A stretch of 32,627 nt of DNA from Syncephalis plumigaleata. Lineage: Eukaryota > Zoopagomycota > Zoopagomycetes > Zoopagales > Piptocephalidaceae. The DNA lies in the NCBI GenBank assembly GCA_025201365.1, contig JAIXMF010000136.1:1-32627 (forward strand), given 5' to 3'. Made by a program: the position numbers and the translations under genes. This document shows positions 1 to 9,653 of the stretch, in pieces; position 1 is the stretch's first letter; the number at the start of each line of letters is the position of its first letter. The notes under the pieces were generated by a model. It searched no databases. It was not told where the DNA came from and saw only the letters and a list, made by a program, of their open reading frames with translations.

Positions 1-73
1 ATAATGCATAGTAAGTAATAGTTGTGACTGACTAACTAATCAGTCGGTTATACTGCTGTCAGTGTTACAACTC

Positions 74-1469
74 TTAGCAAACGTGCGTTAAATCAAGATC
101 ATAGCCAAAGTTCCAAATAACAATATTACGATCTTGTCCAACACTAGATATACGAACATCGTTAGTATATATGATAGTAATAGCCGTAATAACAAATGGT
201 ACTCCTACTACTACTTACCTAATAATTTTTGAGCAATCAAATTGCACATCGAATATCCAACCTTTATGGCCGCGTATCAAGTCGAGTGCCAAATGACCGG
301 TGCGTCGATTCCACACCTTGACCGTAAGATCATAGCTTCCGCTTACGATCCATTGATCGTTAAACCATACGGTACGCACGAGATCAGTGTGTCCTTCAAG
401 TACCTGGAGACACTCGCCCGTTTGCACGTCCCACACACGAATGGTGTGGTCATTGCTACCGCTGACAATGTGTTTGCCGTCGAATCGCACGCAGGCCAAC
501 CCGCGTAGATGTCCGCTAATGACACGGAGACACTTGAGTGTCTTGGCATCCCATACGCGTATTGTGGCATCGCCGCTTACCGACACAATCAGACCGGATT
601 TGATTTGTGCCGCGTTCACCGGTCCGCAGTGTCCCTTGAGTACGCCCTTGCACCGAGCGGTGACACGATCCCACACGCGTACGGTGGTGTCTTTGGAGCA
701 AGTGATTATCAGGTCGTCCTCGATACCAACGTCCAACACGCCCGATGTATGCCCGACCAACTGGTGCACGCGCGTGAAGGTGGGCAAACTCCATAGACAC
801 GCGGTACAATCGCTACTGCCGGTGATCAGCTGGTCACCGTAGCGACGTAGACATAGCACCGATGCCGAGTGTACTTCCACGGCGCGAACACACTCGCGCG
901 AGCGTAGATCCCATTGTCGTATCATTCGATCGCGGGATCCTGTCAATATGCCGTCCTTATCGGAATGCGCGCAATACACACTGTCGGTATGACCTTGTAA
1001 GAATTGCGTCTTAAGATCACCGCGAATCCAGCGATCGTCCAACGTTTTGCGAATACGGTAGAGCTGTTTATAGTGTGTGGGTGCATCCACCGACACAGGC
1101 TCATCATTGCGATACGCCTCATAGTCGCTCGATGTGATTAGCGGTTGTTTTTGCGGAACAGGCATGTTCTGTGTTTGCCAGCCTGGATTACTATAATAGA
1201 TTTGACGCCATAGATTGTTGTCATCGGCGAATCGATGCCAGTTCCGATTCACTTGAGAAGCTGCGCGTAATGTCACCTCATCCGTAAAGCTAAGTAAATA
1301 TAAGGCGAGTTCCGGAGGAAGCCGTCCAATAAAATCTACATTAACATAGCGTGACTGCATAAGTACATAACCACTACATTCCTACGACTATGACTGTGAT
1401 AGTCATTGTGTGTTAGCTTACCAATCTGTGGAAGTACATCAATACCACGGCCACTGTCGTTGTCATGTA
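74..1469 (-). CDS. F-box / WD40-repeat protein, 3' part (gene split by Tc1)
   Basis: Probable substrate-recognition subunit of an SCF ubiquitin ligase (FBXW7/Cdc4/sconB-like architecture). The F-box starts at DFIGRLPPELALYLLSF and is followed by seven WD blades ending IRQWDL, ACLWSL, VRVWDR, IRVWDA, IRVWDV, VKVWNR and IVIWNF. My model on the minus strand is: end of exon 1 at 1469-1422; intron 1421-1336 (GTAAGC to TGTAG, 86 nt); exon 2 1335-219; intron 218-144 (GTAAGT, ACTAAC branch site, CTAG, 75 nt); exon 3 143-74 with stop TAA. The last intron is needed to complete blade 7 (VGQDRNIVIWNFG); without it the frame stops at once. An in-frame ATG at 1360 would give a shorter protein of 403 aa, but in this model that ATG lies inside the first intron. 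The intron 1 acceptor is less certain because several AGs precede it. Joined to 3630-3107, the three exons total 1761 nt, or 586 codons plus a stop. Confidence 0.85.
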
Positions 1470-1471
1470 TA

Positions 1472-1694
1472 CAGTGACTCACACAAGTGCCGGAATGTTT
1501 TGCATTTTTTTACATTTCCCCTCACATTTTTATAACCCTTTGTTTAACCCCATCCATATTACACAATTTAATAAAGCTTTCAATTGTCTATCTAATGATA
1601 TAAAAATAATAATATGTTAATTAATAAAATGTTTAATTTTATACACTTCAAAAATCGTGACTGCATTCCGGCAGTTGTGAGAGCAAATTCAAAA
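1472..1694 (+). repeat. Tc1 left inverted terminal repeat (223 bp)
   Basis: Identical by eye to the reverse complement of 2882-3104. It carries TGCCGGAATG near the outer end (1488-1497) and the same decamer inverted near the inner end (CATTCCGGCA, 1664-1673), each beside a CTCACA/TGTGAG-like flank. These are candidate paired transposase-binding sites. Confidence 0.95.
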
Positions 1695-1833
1695 AAAATT
1701 TATTTTCTAATAAAGTTATTAATATTCTATAAACTGTTATTATTATTGTATATTATAGTTCTTGAACATACGCTGCATCGTTTACATTGCAAAAAATTTA
1801 TTTTTTATTGAGTTTTTATAGTGGAAAGGTAAC

Positions 1834-2865
1834 ATGAAGGCACTATCAGAGAAGAAGGTAAAACGCGCTATTCATGAGCTTAACGCTGGGAAAAGCGCGC
1901 GTCAAGTGGCTAAAATGCTTGATGTACACGCTTCTACGATCGATGCAATATCAAAAAAGCATCTACCGAACCGTGTGAAGTCGAAGGGGGGTAATACTGA
2001 GGTGCTCTCAGAGACGGACAAGCGCTTTGTTGTACGTGCAACGGTGAAAGAGAGGATGAAAAGCGCGGTACAAGTGCGCAAAGCACTCAAAGAACGCTTC
2101 GACATAGCTGTATCGGATGAAACAGTGCGGAGAGCGCTTAGATCCGCCGGGCTAGGGGCTGTAGAGAAAAAGAAAAAACCTCATCTAAGGGAGGTCAATA
2201 TCAGGAAGCGACTTCAATGGGCGTTGGCGCACAAGGATTGGACCGTCGCTGACTGGAGACGCGTCGTTTGGTCAGACGAAACGAAGATAAACCGCTACAA
2301 CTCCGACGGGCGCTCCTGGGTGTGGAAGCGGAGTGAGGAATCGCTTCAACCGCGTGACGTGAAAAGCACGTTCAAGCATGGCGGTGGCGGTGTGATGATT
2401 TGGAGCAGCATTTCGGCCGCTGGACCGGGCTGGCTATGCAGAATTTATGGAACAATGGATAAGGAGCTATATCAAAAGATATTAAAAGACGAATTAGAAA
2501 AAAATATTAATTTATTAATGGAGGAACTGAACATTACTAAGGAGCAGGTCATATTTCAGCAAGACAATGACCCTAAGCATAAGGCCAAATCGACCATGGA
2601 ATACTTCGATAAGCAAGCCTACACGGTCATGGAGTGGCCGCCGCAGTCTCCAGACCTCAATCCTATTGAGAATATGTGGGCTTTCGTGAAAAAGCAACTC
2701 AACGAGTATGATTCGCCACCTGGTGGGATTAATCAACTATTTGATCGGGTTGCCCACGTTTGGTACAACAAAGTCACCAAAGAAGAGTGCCAAAAGTACA
2801 TTGACGGCATGCCAAAGCGAGTACAACAGGTTATTAATGCTAAAGGCAGATGGACCGGGCATTAG
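1834..2865 (+). CDS. Tc1-family transposase (DD34E), 343 aa
   Basis: Cut-and-paste transposase that binds the terminal repeats and integrates at TA. The N-terminal ~110 residues hold two helix-turn-helix-like segments (first about 1-48, around SARQVAKMLDVHASTIDAIS; second about 60-105), followed by a basic linker EKKKKPH. The catalytic triad is D148 (VVWSDETK), D244 (FQQDNDPKH) and E279 (SPDLNPIEN). The 34 residues between the last two give the DD34E spacing of Tc1 proper. A glycine-rich GGGGVMIW stretch and a family-typical C-terminus (VINAKGRWTGH) are present. The length is normal for the family, there are no internal stops, and it begins at the first ATG after the left repeat, so it is probably functional. 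Confidence 0.96.
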   Translation: MKALSEKKVKRAIHELNAGKSARQVAKMLDVHASTIDAISKKHLPNRVKSKGGNTEVLSETDKRFVVRATVKERMKSAVQVRKALKERFDIAVSDETVRRALRSAGLGAVEKKKKPHLREVNIRKRLQWALAHKDWTVADWRRVVWSDETKINRYNSDGRSWVWKRSEESLQPRDVKSTFKHGGGGVMIWSSISAAGPGWLCRIYGTMDKELYQKILKDELEKNINLLMEELNITKEQVIFQQDNDPKHKAKSTMEYFDKQAYTVMEWPPQSPDLNPIENMWAFVKKQLNEYDSPPGGINQLFDRVAHVWYNKVTKEECQKYIDGMPKRVQQVINAKGRWTGH

Positions 2866-2881
2866 CAATAATTTAATAAAA

Positions 2882-3104
2882 TTTTGAATTTGCTCTCACA
2901 ACTGCCGGAATGCAGTCACGATTTTTGAAGTGTATAAAATTAAACATTTTATTAATTAACATATTATTATTTTTATATCATTAGATAGACAATTGAAAGC
3001 TTTATTAAATTGTGTAATATGGATGGGGTTAAACAAAGGGTTATAAAAATGTGAGGGGAAATGTAAAAAAATGCAAAACATTCCGGCACTTGTGTGAGTC
3101 ACTG
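2882..3104 (-). repeat. Tc1 right inverted terminal repeat (223 bp)
   Basis: Mirror copy of the left repeat, with inner TGCCGGAATG at 2903-2912 and outer CATTCCGGCA at 3079-3088. Its minus strand provides the 50 foreign residues and the stop codon that end the disrupted F-box exon frame. Confidence 0.95.
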
Positions 3105-3106
3105 TA

Positions 3107-3333
3107 AATATCTTGTTAATACCGAGACCGCGTAATTGTGGATTACCCCGTTGACTATCTTGCTCTTGTTCTAATCGCTGGGATATTTGCTGAGCATGCG
3201 CACCCTTACGTAGTAGCAGCCTAAGACTAGCGATTGGACTCGACAGTGCACTACGATTATTTGGTGAAGCAGTGAGAGCTGGCGAACTAACCGCCGTGGA
3301 TACATCGCATCTTGCCACATTCATCGATCGTAT

Positions 3334-3366
<33 letters not shown>

Positions 3367-3630
3367 ATAATGGTCGGCCGATAAGGTCCTTGATAAAACT
3401 AATGGACTTGAACGCGATTGAAGGCCTGACAGTGCAGTGACAGGTGAGGCATACTGCAAGTCGTCAAGTCCCGTTCTTATTACCATTGGTGCTGAATAGC
3501 ACATTGAAGCATTGCCGTCAACATTGCCATTCAATTCTCGTCTTTGTTCCTGTTGCAGCAGCAGTTCTTGTTCGTTACCAGCTCGCTGTTGCTTGGACGC
3601 AAACCACCCTTTCATACGCGGTAGTAGCAT
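3107..3630 (-). CDS. Disrupted 5' exon of the F-box/WD40 gene (low-complexity N-terminus)
   Basis: An open frame begins at ATG 3630, with an in-frame TAA five codons upstream. It encodes a Gln/Ser-rich, low-complexity segment with an 11-residue glutamine run (CAA/CAG at 3366-3334) and Ser-Pro-rich stretches. After 174 codons plus two bases the frame meets the Tc1 TA duplication at 3106-3105. It then runs into the inverted repeat and stops at 2956-2958, giving a 224-aa product whose last 50 residues come from the transposon. If the transposon and one TA copy are ignored, the same frame stays open on the far side to a GTAAGC donor at 1421. That phase-1 donor matches the phase-1 acceptor just before the F-box. 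I infer this is the N-terminal exon of the same gene. The alternative is a separate hypothetical gene. Confidence 0.6.
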
Positions 3631-6600
3631 GTTAGACCTGGCTTATTGATACAAATACTACCCAATGTGGCTTTCCCTAATCGAAGCAAACAATGAAATG
3701 TCACCTCGCAAATCGTATGTATAGTAAGTGTAATATAGAGAGAAAGTGAGAGAGGAAGAGAGAGAGGAAGAGAGAGAGAGGGCTAACGGTATAGTATATA
3801 GTTTCTTTAACAATGCGGAGATAGTTAGATGATATAAAGAAAGGAAGAACAGGGAAAAGGAGGTTAACTGGTGGCTAAAGGACAACGATAATGCGAGGCT
3901 GTCCTTGTAAGGCAGGATTCACACACACACACACACAACGCGTGCACAACAAAAGAAATAGTGCAACAAGGGAGCCACTACAACCACCACCAATCTCCTT
4001 GTAAATAGTAGAGTAGTGGTAGGGATACTTTTATTCATATATCGTCAGGCTGTTTGCCCTATGATATAATGAGGCACAGAGTAGCAGTAGTAGCGGTAGC
4101 AGCAGCAGCAGTATTGATAGCAGTTAAGGGTATTACAATGACAGAGTTTCCGTAACACTTGTGTGGCAATCTACCAAAAAGGGGAGAAGGTTGGGCAATA
4201 CCCCAGCACACTTCAAAACCGAATGTGAATCGATAGTTTCACGTATTGACCTGGTGACCGTTGTTTAATTGCTTTGTTAACAAGTGTAGTGTGGCAGTAA
4301 TGTAGTTGTGGAGGTAGTTTTAGAATGTTAAAGAAAACTAGGCGAATAGTATTGCCGATAAGAAGTGATAAATACGAAAGAGCTGGTTACCTGCCAAGCA
4401 AGTGCGTAAGCGGATCTTTACATTGCAGCAGCAACAGTTATTACAGTAATTAGAAGTACTAATACTAGTGTAGGATGATGGCATAATGTGATGTTCTGGT
4501 CAAAATGGTAACATGACCAATCAAGTACCTTGATGAATGAATGGATGAACGAACGAATGAATGTGTGTGGGTGTGCGCGCTCAAGCCTATGCATGTGAGC
4601 AGATCAGCTAAAGTCGAAATAGAGGAAAATGACGGGTTCATGGTGTCAGTCGAGTTTCATAGATTCAGACATGCACAGCATACTATTGTGATATTCTATC
4701 CGCCAATCCTCATCATTGCCATGGCCCTTGTCATCATCATCTACTCTTGTTACGAGTAGAATCGTCATATTAGTAGTTGTCATTACTATGTCATGTCATA
4801 AAATGACTAATTGTTGACTGGTTGTCTATATGAACATACAATTCTATGTTGCTACTACTATTACTACTACTAAGGTGCACGTATTCGTATAGCAATGATG
4901 TTGATGTCTATTCTCATTGGCTATTCTAACGTTGTTTTGATTACTACGCGGTTTAAAACAATAAACAAACAAAACTTGAACTAGTTTATTATTATTGTTG
5001 TTGTTATCACTACTCTCCCTTTAGCGGATAGGCTAGTTCATTGCCATCACGACGTAGCACGGCTAGTATGCAGTTCGTTGTATCAACTGCATCCATGGAA
5101 TCTTCCATTAATTATAGCTCCGAAAACAAGGTGGATAGCGTGGATTACTCTTGTTTCCATCGATGACAGCGATGACATGGCAAGTAAACGTCGAAGATGC
5201 CATCGAGATAGGAGGCGCACAAAGGATAACGGCGATAGTGGTGGGTGATTCTCAAGTGTGTGCGTGTATGCGTGTGTGTGCACAATGCAAGCAACTATAA
5301 CCGACCTTGTATAGCAATGGCATGCTCTCGGTTAAAGGATACTCCACCTTATATCCAACAGTGATCTTTGTACCACTGCCAGAGTAGCTGGCACACGCTT
5401 GGCACGTTATTTAGTAGTTTCCAGTGCTGTTTAGTAGTATGAACAGTCAGATGGTACAATAAATGAGAAAGTAATTAATGAATATCATTATGAATTAGTG
5501 TCTGGAACCATTTATTAGATATTGCCATGCTTTGCCATCATTACGATGTCATTAATACCGACGTCGTGTTTACGTACATCAAGTAAGCAGAAATAAGAAG
5601 CAACGAATATAGTCATGCATACTTGTATAAATGGCTAATTAGATAAGGCTAAAATAAATTCTCCGGCCAGTGCAACCAACCAGGCATTAGGATTGGATTA
5701 TAGCCTATAGGCGTATTACCAAAAAGAGTATATACTAATTGGACTTTGCCAAGCAAGCGGGTATATGGCGATTGCCTGCGATGCATCTCCATCTATAGCC
5801 TCGGTCGGGTTATTGCCGCTCACCACACAATGAGTGAATGGCACTGGAAAGGGGAGAAGGAATAGAAGGGAAACATCACGCGCCCTCCTTTATTGCTTGG
5901 GATTACTACTCGTACTCGTATACGTACTTGTATACGTACACACACACACGCGCGCGCGCACGCATGTCTAAGGCAAATAGTGACGTCAAACGCGATAGTG
6001 CACTAATGTTGACTGCCAATCGGAATAGTTTGTCGAAAATAAGACTGGCGTATCAACTAGTAGATACATCTACATCTATCTCTCTATGTATGTATGTATG
6101 TATGGTTGTTTGTGTACAACCAAAAGCAATCAATTTGGAAAGGCACTTGGCAGGGCAAGCTCCCTGGCCTTGCCTTGATCGTGAAATGAAGGTGACCCGT
6201 TGTATTTCGTGTTCTACGCGATGCCACTCTTAATCCTACTTGCATTGGCGTGACAAGGTAGCTGCTATGCACAATTGAACCAGAACCAGAGGAGCATGAT
6301 GTACATACGTGCATGTCATTATTATTATCATTATTGCTATTCATTAGTTAATTATTTCTCTTTATTTGGTAAGGCTATTTGCTACACTTTTATGAACAAA
6401 ATGTTACGCGAATATATCAATCGTAGTTTGTTGTAGAGACTAAGAATTACAAAACACGCAATTACATGGGCTCACGCCAAAACTGTGTGTATGCTCGGCA
6501 CGCGAGGTCTTCATTATGAAACTGTGGCCACTATCCAGCCATTCATTTTGTTATCAGTGCGCAAGCACGCACACACGTTCATTCATTCATTCATTCATAC

Positions 6601-7663
6601 GTGCACACAAGCACACACCGCACACGCCACACATCGTACACATGCGTGCACATACGCCTTCAGTTTCTGGAATGCGCTCGGCGCAATTCTCTACTGACCG
6701 ACGTTTGTCAGCAGTCGATGCGACGACATTTGCATGTACTACACTTGTCCAGTAACAAAAAATAGCGTGATTCTCACACCTCATGTAATTGCTATTGGCT
6801 TGTTTCCTCGTCGTTGGCGTGACATCTACTCTTTTTGCCTTCCTTTTCGGCATCCTCTTGCATTGCTAGGTGCATGCAGCCAGTCTGCATTTCCTGATAT
6901 TAGCCCTAGGAGGCATTTGTAACCGAGCATGGCAGGAGAAATAATCCTAAGATTAGATCACATCGATGATTAAGCTGCTGTACCCTTCCGTTTGAGTAAT
7001 TTACATGGTATTTTGTCGTATGACATTGTTCCAGAATGGTGATGCCACTCTTACCCTCCTCGTCATCGGCATTCTCGTCATCATTGGCATTGGCATTACC
7101 ATTCGCCTCATGCTAACATGTCACCGACCATTAAACCATGGTTTTCATGTGCTTCAGCACTGTATCGATTCGGTCTTCCCTGCTTTGCTATGAATACGTT
7201 TGCTCGGCTGCCAATGTCGTACTAATTCCCTTGGGCTATTTTCAGCTCACAATGGCCTTACTCTATCATCGTTGGTCCGATGCCTTGTTATTTATATTTC
7301 CAAGTTGTATAAATAGAACGCGAAATTGTTGTGGTTGTCGTCGTTTCTTTCCTCAATACACATATCATCTTCATCTACTCGATTCGTACTCAACCATCTA
7401 TACCACCTTCACTCTATTCCTCTAACTCGTTCCATTTCTTTACCACTATTTTTTGTTATCTGTTTCTCATTCTATTTATTCTAGTCTTGTTCGCATAGAT
7501 TAAGGCTACGAGTAGTCTAGCACGCCTATCGGTCCTTGGTGCATTGCTCGTGTTGTTGTTCCGTGGTAGAAGGACATTTGCCAAAGTCATCTGTCCATCA
7601 TCCATATCAAGTACACGCGTGCTCCACATTAGAAGGGAATGCTAATTACTCCGTTGAGCCTTA
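3631..7663. other. Gene-free spacer rich in microsatellites
   Basis: About 4 kb with no ORF I can recognise; the longest frames (for example 5838-6233) are compositional and lack any familiar motif. It contains a GA-rich tract (about 3735-3780), (CA)n (about 3920-3937), an alternating TACGTA/CACA/CGCG run with Z-DNA-like character (about 5920-5965), (TGTA)n near 6088-6103 and (ATTC)n (about 6577-6597). The left part should include the promoter and 5' UTR of the minus-strand F-box gene. The right end is the retrotransposon target site. Confidence 0.6.
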
Positions 7664-7668
7664 GTAAA

Positions 7669-7967
7669 TGTGGCGCCATATCTTGACCTCGTGGCTTAGC
7701 GGTCCAGAATAGGATAGCTACACGTTCAGCGTCGAGAGAAGAAAAAGCAAACGCAAAAGCAAATTTTAATAAAGACGAACAATTCTATCTTTTATCTCTA
7801 CACTACTGTGCTCCAAGTGTCTTACAAGTATTAACCGTGTTAAAGTGTTTTATTTGTCTATACATTCCAACAGTGAGCCACTGCAGCTAACTGAGGTTGT
7901 TGCACGTCACTTTCTGGAATCCCTTGTCCGGCCCCTATCGTGCCCCCTACCAGATAGGGCCGTGACA
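7669..7967 (+). repeat. 5' LTR of Ty3/gypsy element
   Basis: 299 bp, starting TG and ending CA. It should contain the element's promoter and carries AATAAA at 7768-7773 as a candidate polyadenylation signal. It differs from the 3' LTR at one position near its end. Confidence 0.96.
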
Positions 7968-7969
7968 AC

Positions 7970-7987
7970 TGGTGGAGAACCCGGGCG
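7970..7987 (+). promoter_or_regulatory. Primer-binding site of the retrotransposon
   Basis: TGGTGGAGAACCCGGGCG begins two bases after the 5' LTR. The leading TGG pairs with a tRNA 3' CCA, as expected for tRNA-primed reverse transcription. I cannot name the tRNA. No complement of this site was seen in the LTR, which argues against Tf1-style self-priming. Confidence 0.7.
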
Positions 7988-8192
7988 CGTGAAGCGAAAA
8001 CTTACCTTCTAGTAGCAAGCGCGTTCGGTGCCCAACCACATTTCACTAATCTTGTAGGACACGAATCCCGCTCTCTACCTTTCCTATCACATATTACGTT
8101 AACGATCTTTACATTCTACGTTATTACTCCCATTTCCCTTACGTTCTATTATTTCTTATTTATTTCACCTTATCTTACGATCATTGCACATA
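7988..8192 (+). other. Untranslated leader between primer-binding site and gag
   Basis: About 200 bp of pyrimidine-rich sequence with no ORF; probable leader and packaging region of the element's RNA. Confidence 0.6.
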
Positions 8193-9620
8193 ATGACACC
8201 CATATATACACGTGCGTCGGCCCAGCGCGAGGACGAAGCTGCAGGCCCATCCAACGCTCCGGCTGTTCCCGCCGAGGAAGAACCTGAGGCGCCTGTGCCG
8301 ACTTCCCCAGTCGAAGGCGACCCTCCAGTGACGACCGATCCTCAGCCTACCGCAGCGGTATCTCAAGCCGTTGCCACTACTGTTCTCCACCCACAGGCTG
8401 TTAGGACCGCTCCCACTACTATTCCTCCGGAACAGGCCGTCGAGACCGTCCCTACGCCAACCGCCGAAGACGTCACACTTCCTACTGATCCGAATAATCC
8501 GTTCGCTGCTGTACAACAAGCTATTAGTACACAGGATGACCAGTCTCCAAATGCAGTTGCTATGTTTATGGATTACGTAGTCAACCAACAACACAGGTTG
8601 ACGCAGACACAGGCTGTAGCGTTAGCTGAGCAAATGATCATTACGCTTGGCATAACTCGCCCTGATCCGCCCTCACAACCTATCGTCGAAACACCTGGTA
8701 CTGCTCATGTTCCATATCGCTTACCTTCGCAGAACGATCACACACCATCTCCAACTATCCAGATTCGTCGCCCTGTTCGTCGTGAAAGCGTGATGACGCC
8801 AGATGATGAATCAGATCATGACGATGTTGAACTCCCTATATTACCACCGTCGTATCGTCATTCCTACGCACCAAAGATGGAGATACCCATACTAAACGAG
8901 AAGGATGACCCTTTGGAATGGTTAGACGAATTCACCCTTGTCGCAGATATGTCTCCATGGTCCGAAAAGGATCAATGCTGTGCATTAATATATGGTTTAC
9001 GACAGCATGAAAAGGTATGGTGTGCTCGCGCTACGAAACAGTTAGCTTCGTTTAAACCTGGTCTCTATGATGAACTTGTAACTAGTATACGAGGTCATTG
9101 GTATCAAGAAGATCCTAAAGAAGGAGTGTTAGCTACGTTCCATTCTACTCGCAAGCGTCCGAAGGAATCTCTCCTCGACTATGCCGATCGCATCGAGATG
9201 AACGGAATACGCGCCAAAGTCAGCGACGAAACGATTTGGTACTACTTCAAGGTCAACGCCGATGAATCTACTCGTGATCTACTCAAATTATATCTGATTT
9301 CATCACTCGAGGAATTACGATCACGCGGAAAGAGTATCGACAAACTACTTACCCAGTCATCAACGCCTGTTAAACCAAAGTTCGTAGCTGCCGTACAAGA
9401 AGATGATTCTATCCCTTCTAACACCCGATCGACACAGAAGCAATATGACGACCGACGACAACGTCCACGACGCAAGGAGAAGCCACCTTCTGCGCCGCGC
9501 CATCCTTGTGCTCTCTGTGACGATCCAGGACACGCCGCCTATAAGTGTCCTAAGTTATCTGCGGCTCGTGAGTCAGTCACTGGCAAATTGCCTGAGGCTG
9601 CTCAGCCGTCGGAAAACTAA
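8193..9620 (+). CDS. gag: Gag polyprotein of Ty3/gypsy element, 475 aa
   Basis: Capsid/nucleocapsid precursor that packages the element's RNA in cytoplasmic particles. I start at the first ATG (8193, MTPIYTRAS); the frame is open a few codons further up, but only from non-ATG codons. The first ~200 residues are Pro/Ala/Thr-rich. A central retrotransposon-Gag-type region follows (around DDPLEWLDEFTLVADMSPWS, with WYQEDPKEG and STRKRPKESLLDYADRI). Near the C-terminus, after a basic stretch (DDRRQRPRRKEK), is a CCHC zinc knuckle, C-ALC-DDPGH-AAYK-C, at residues 439-452 (CX2CX4HX4C). The frame ends at TAA 9618-9620; pol lies in the -1 frame just downstream. Confidence 0.95.
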   Translation: MTPIYTRASAQREDEAAGPSNAPAVPAEEEPEAPVPTSPVEGDPPVTTDPQPTAAVSQAVATTVLHPQAVRTAPTTIPPEQAVETVPTPTAEDVTLPTDPNNPFAAVQQAISTQDDQSPNAVAMFMDYVVNQQHRLTQTQAVALAEQMIITLGITRPDPPSQPIVETPGTAHVPYRLPSQNDHTPSPTIQIRRPVRRESVMTPDDESDHDDVELPILPPSYRHSYAPKMEIPILNEKDDPLEWLDEFTLVADMSPWSEKDQCCALIYGLRQHEKVWCARATKQLASFKPGLYDELVTSIRGHWYQEDPKEGVLATFHSTRKRPKESLLDYADRIEMNGIRAKVSDETIWYYFKVNADESTRDLLKLYLISSLEELRSRGKSIDKLLTQSSTPVKPKFVAAVQEDDSIPSNTRSTQKQYDDRRQRPRRKEKPPSAPRHPCALCDDPGHAAYKCPKLSAARESVTGKLPEAAQPSEN

Positions 9621-9653
9621 ACCGGGTGCCGATGATTGAGGGTATTGGCACCC
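9611..9653 (+). promoter_or_regulatory. Candidate -1 ribosomal frameshift site with stem-loop (gag/pol)
   Basis: GGAAAAC (9611-9617, gag codons G-GAA-AAC) is followed directly by the gag stop TAA. After a 6-nt spacer there is a perfect 7-bp stem, GGGTGCC (9624-9630) with GGCACCC (9647-9653), and a 16-nt loop. The pol frame is open upstream only to 9596 (TGA at 9593-9595), so a slip must occur in this short overlap. The A-site change AAC to AAA is canonical, but the P-site change GAA to GGA is not a perfect match. The alternative is stop-and-restart at ATG 9632, inside the loop. Confidence 0.6.

Larger units (their letters stand above)
1472..3104 (+). mobile_element. Tc1/mariner-family DNA transposon, complete
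   Basis: A 1633-bp element bounded by CAGTGACTCACACAAGTGCC and its reverse complement, with TA on both sides (1470-1471 and 3105-3106), the usual Tc1/mariner target duplication. It carries one uninterrupted DD34E transposase in plus orientation, opposite to the F-box gene it interrupts. The 223-bp terminal repeats match perfectly by eye. Intact coding sequence plus identical ends suggest a recent, possibly still mobile insertion. Confidence 0.97.

Noticed and set aside
1336-1360. ATG at 1360 as the true start of the F-box protein (MQSRYVNV...)
   Set aside because: The frame is open from there, but a phase-matched splice joins an upstream exon directly to DFIGRL and places this ATG inside an intron. 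I keep it only as a possible start on transcripts that begin below the Tc1 insertion.
1614-1811. 65-aa plus-strand ORF before the transposase
   Set aside because: AT-rich, spans the inner edge of the Tc1 terminal repeat and has no family signature.
5355-5385. CAGTG ... CACTG pair as transposon ends
   Set aside because: Only 5-bp complementarity with about 20 bp between; no extended terminal repeat and no TA duplication.
8184-8192. Upstream non-ATG start for gag
   Set aside because: The frame begins with TTG; ATG 8193 is the first normal start.
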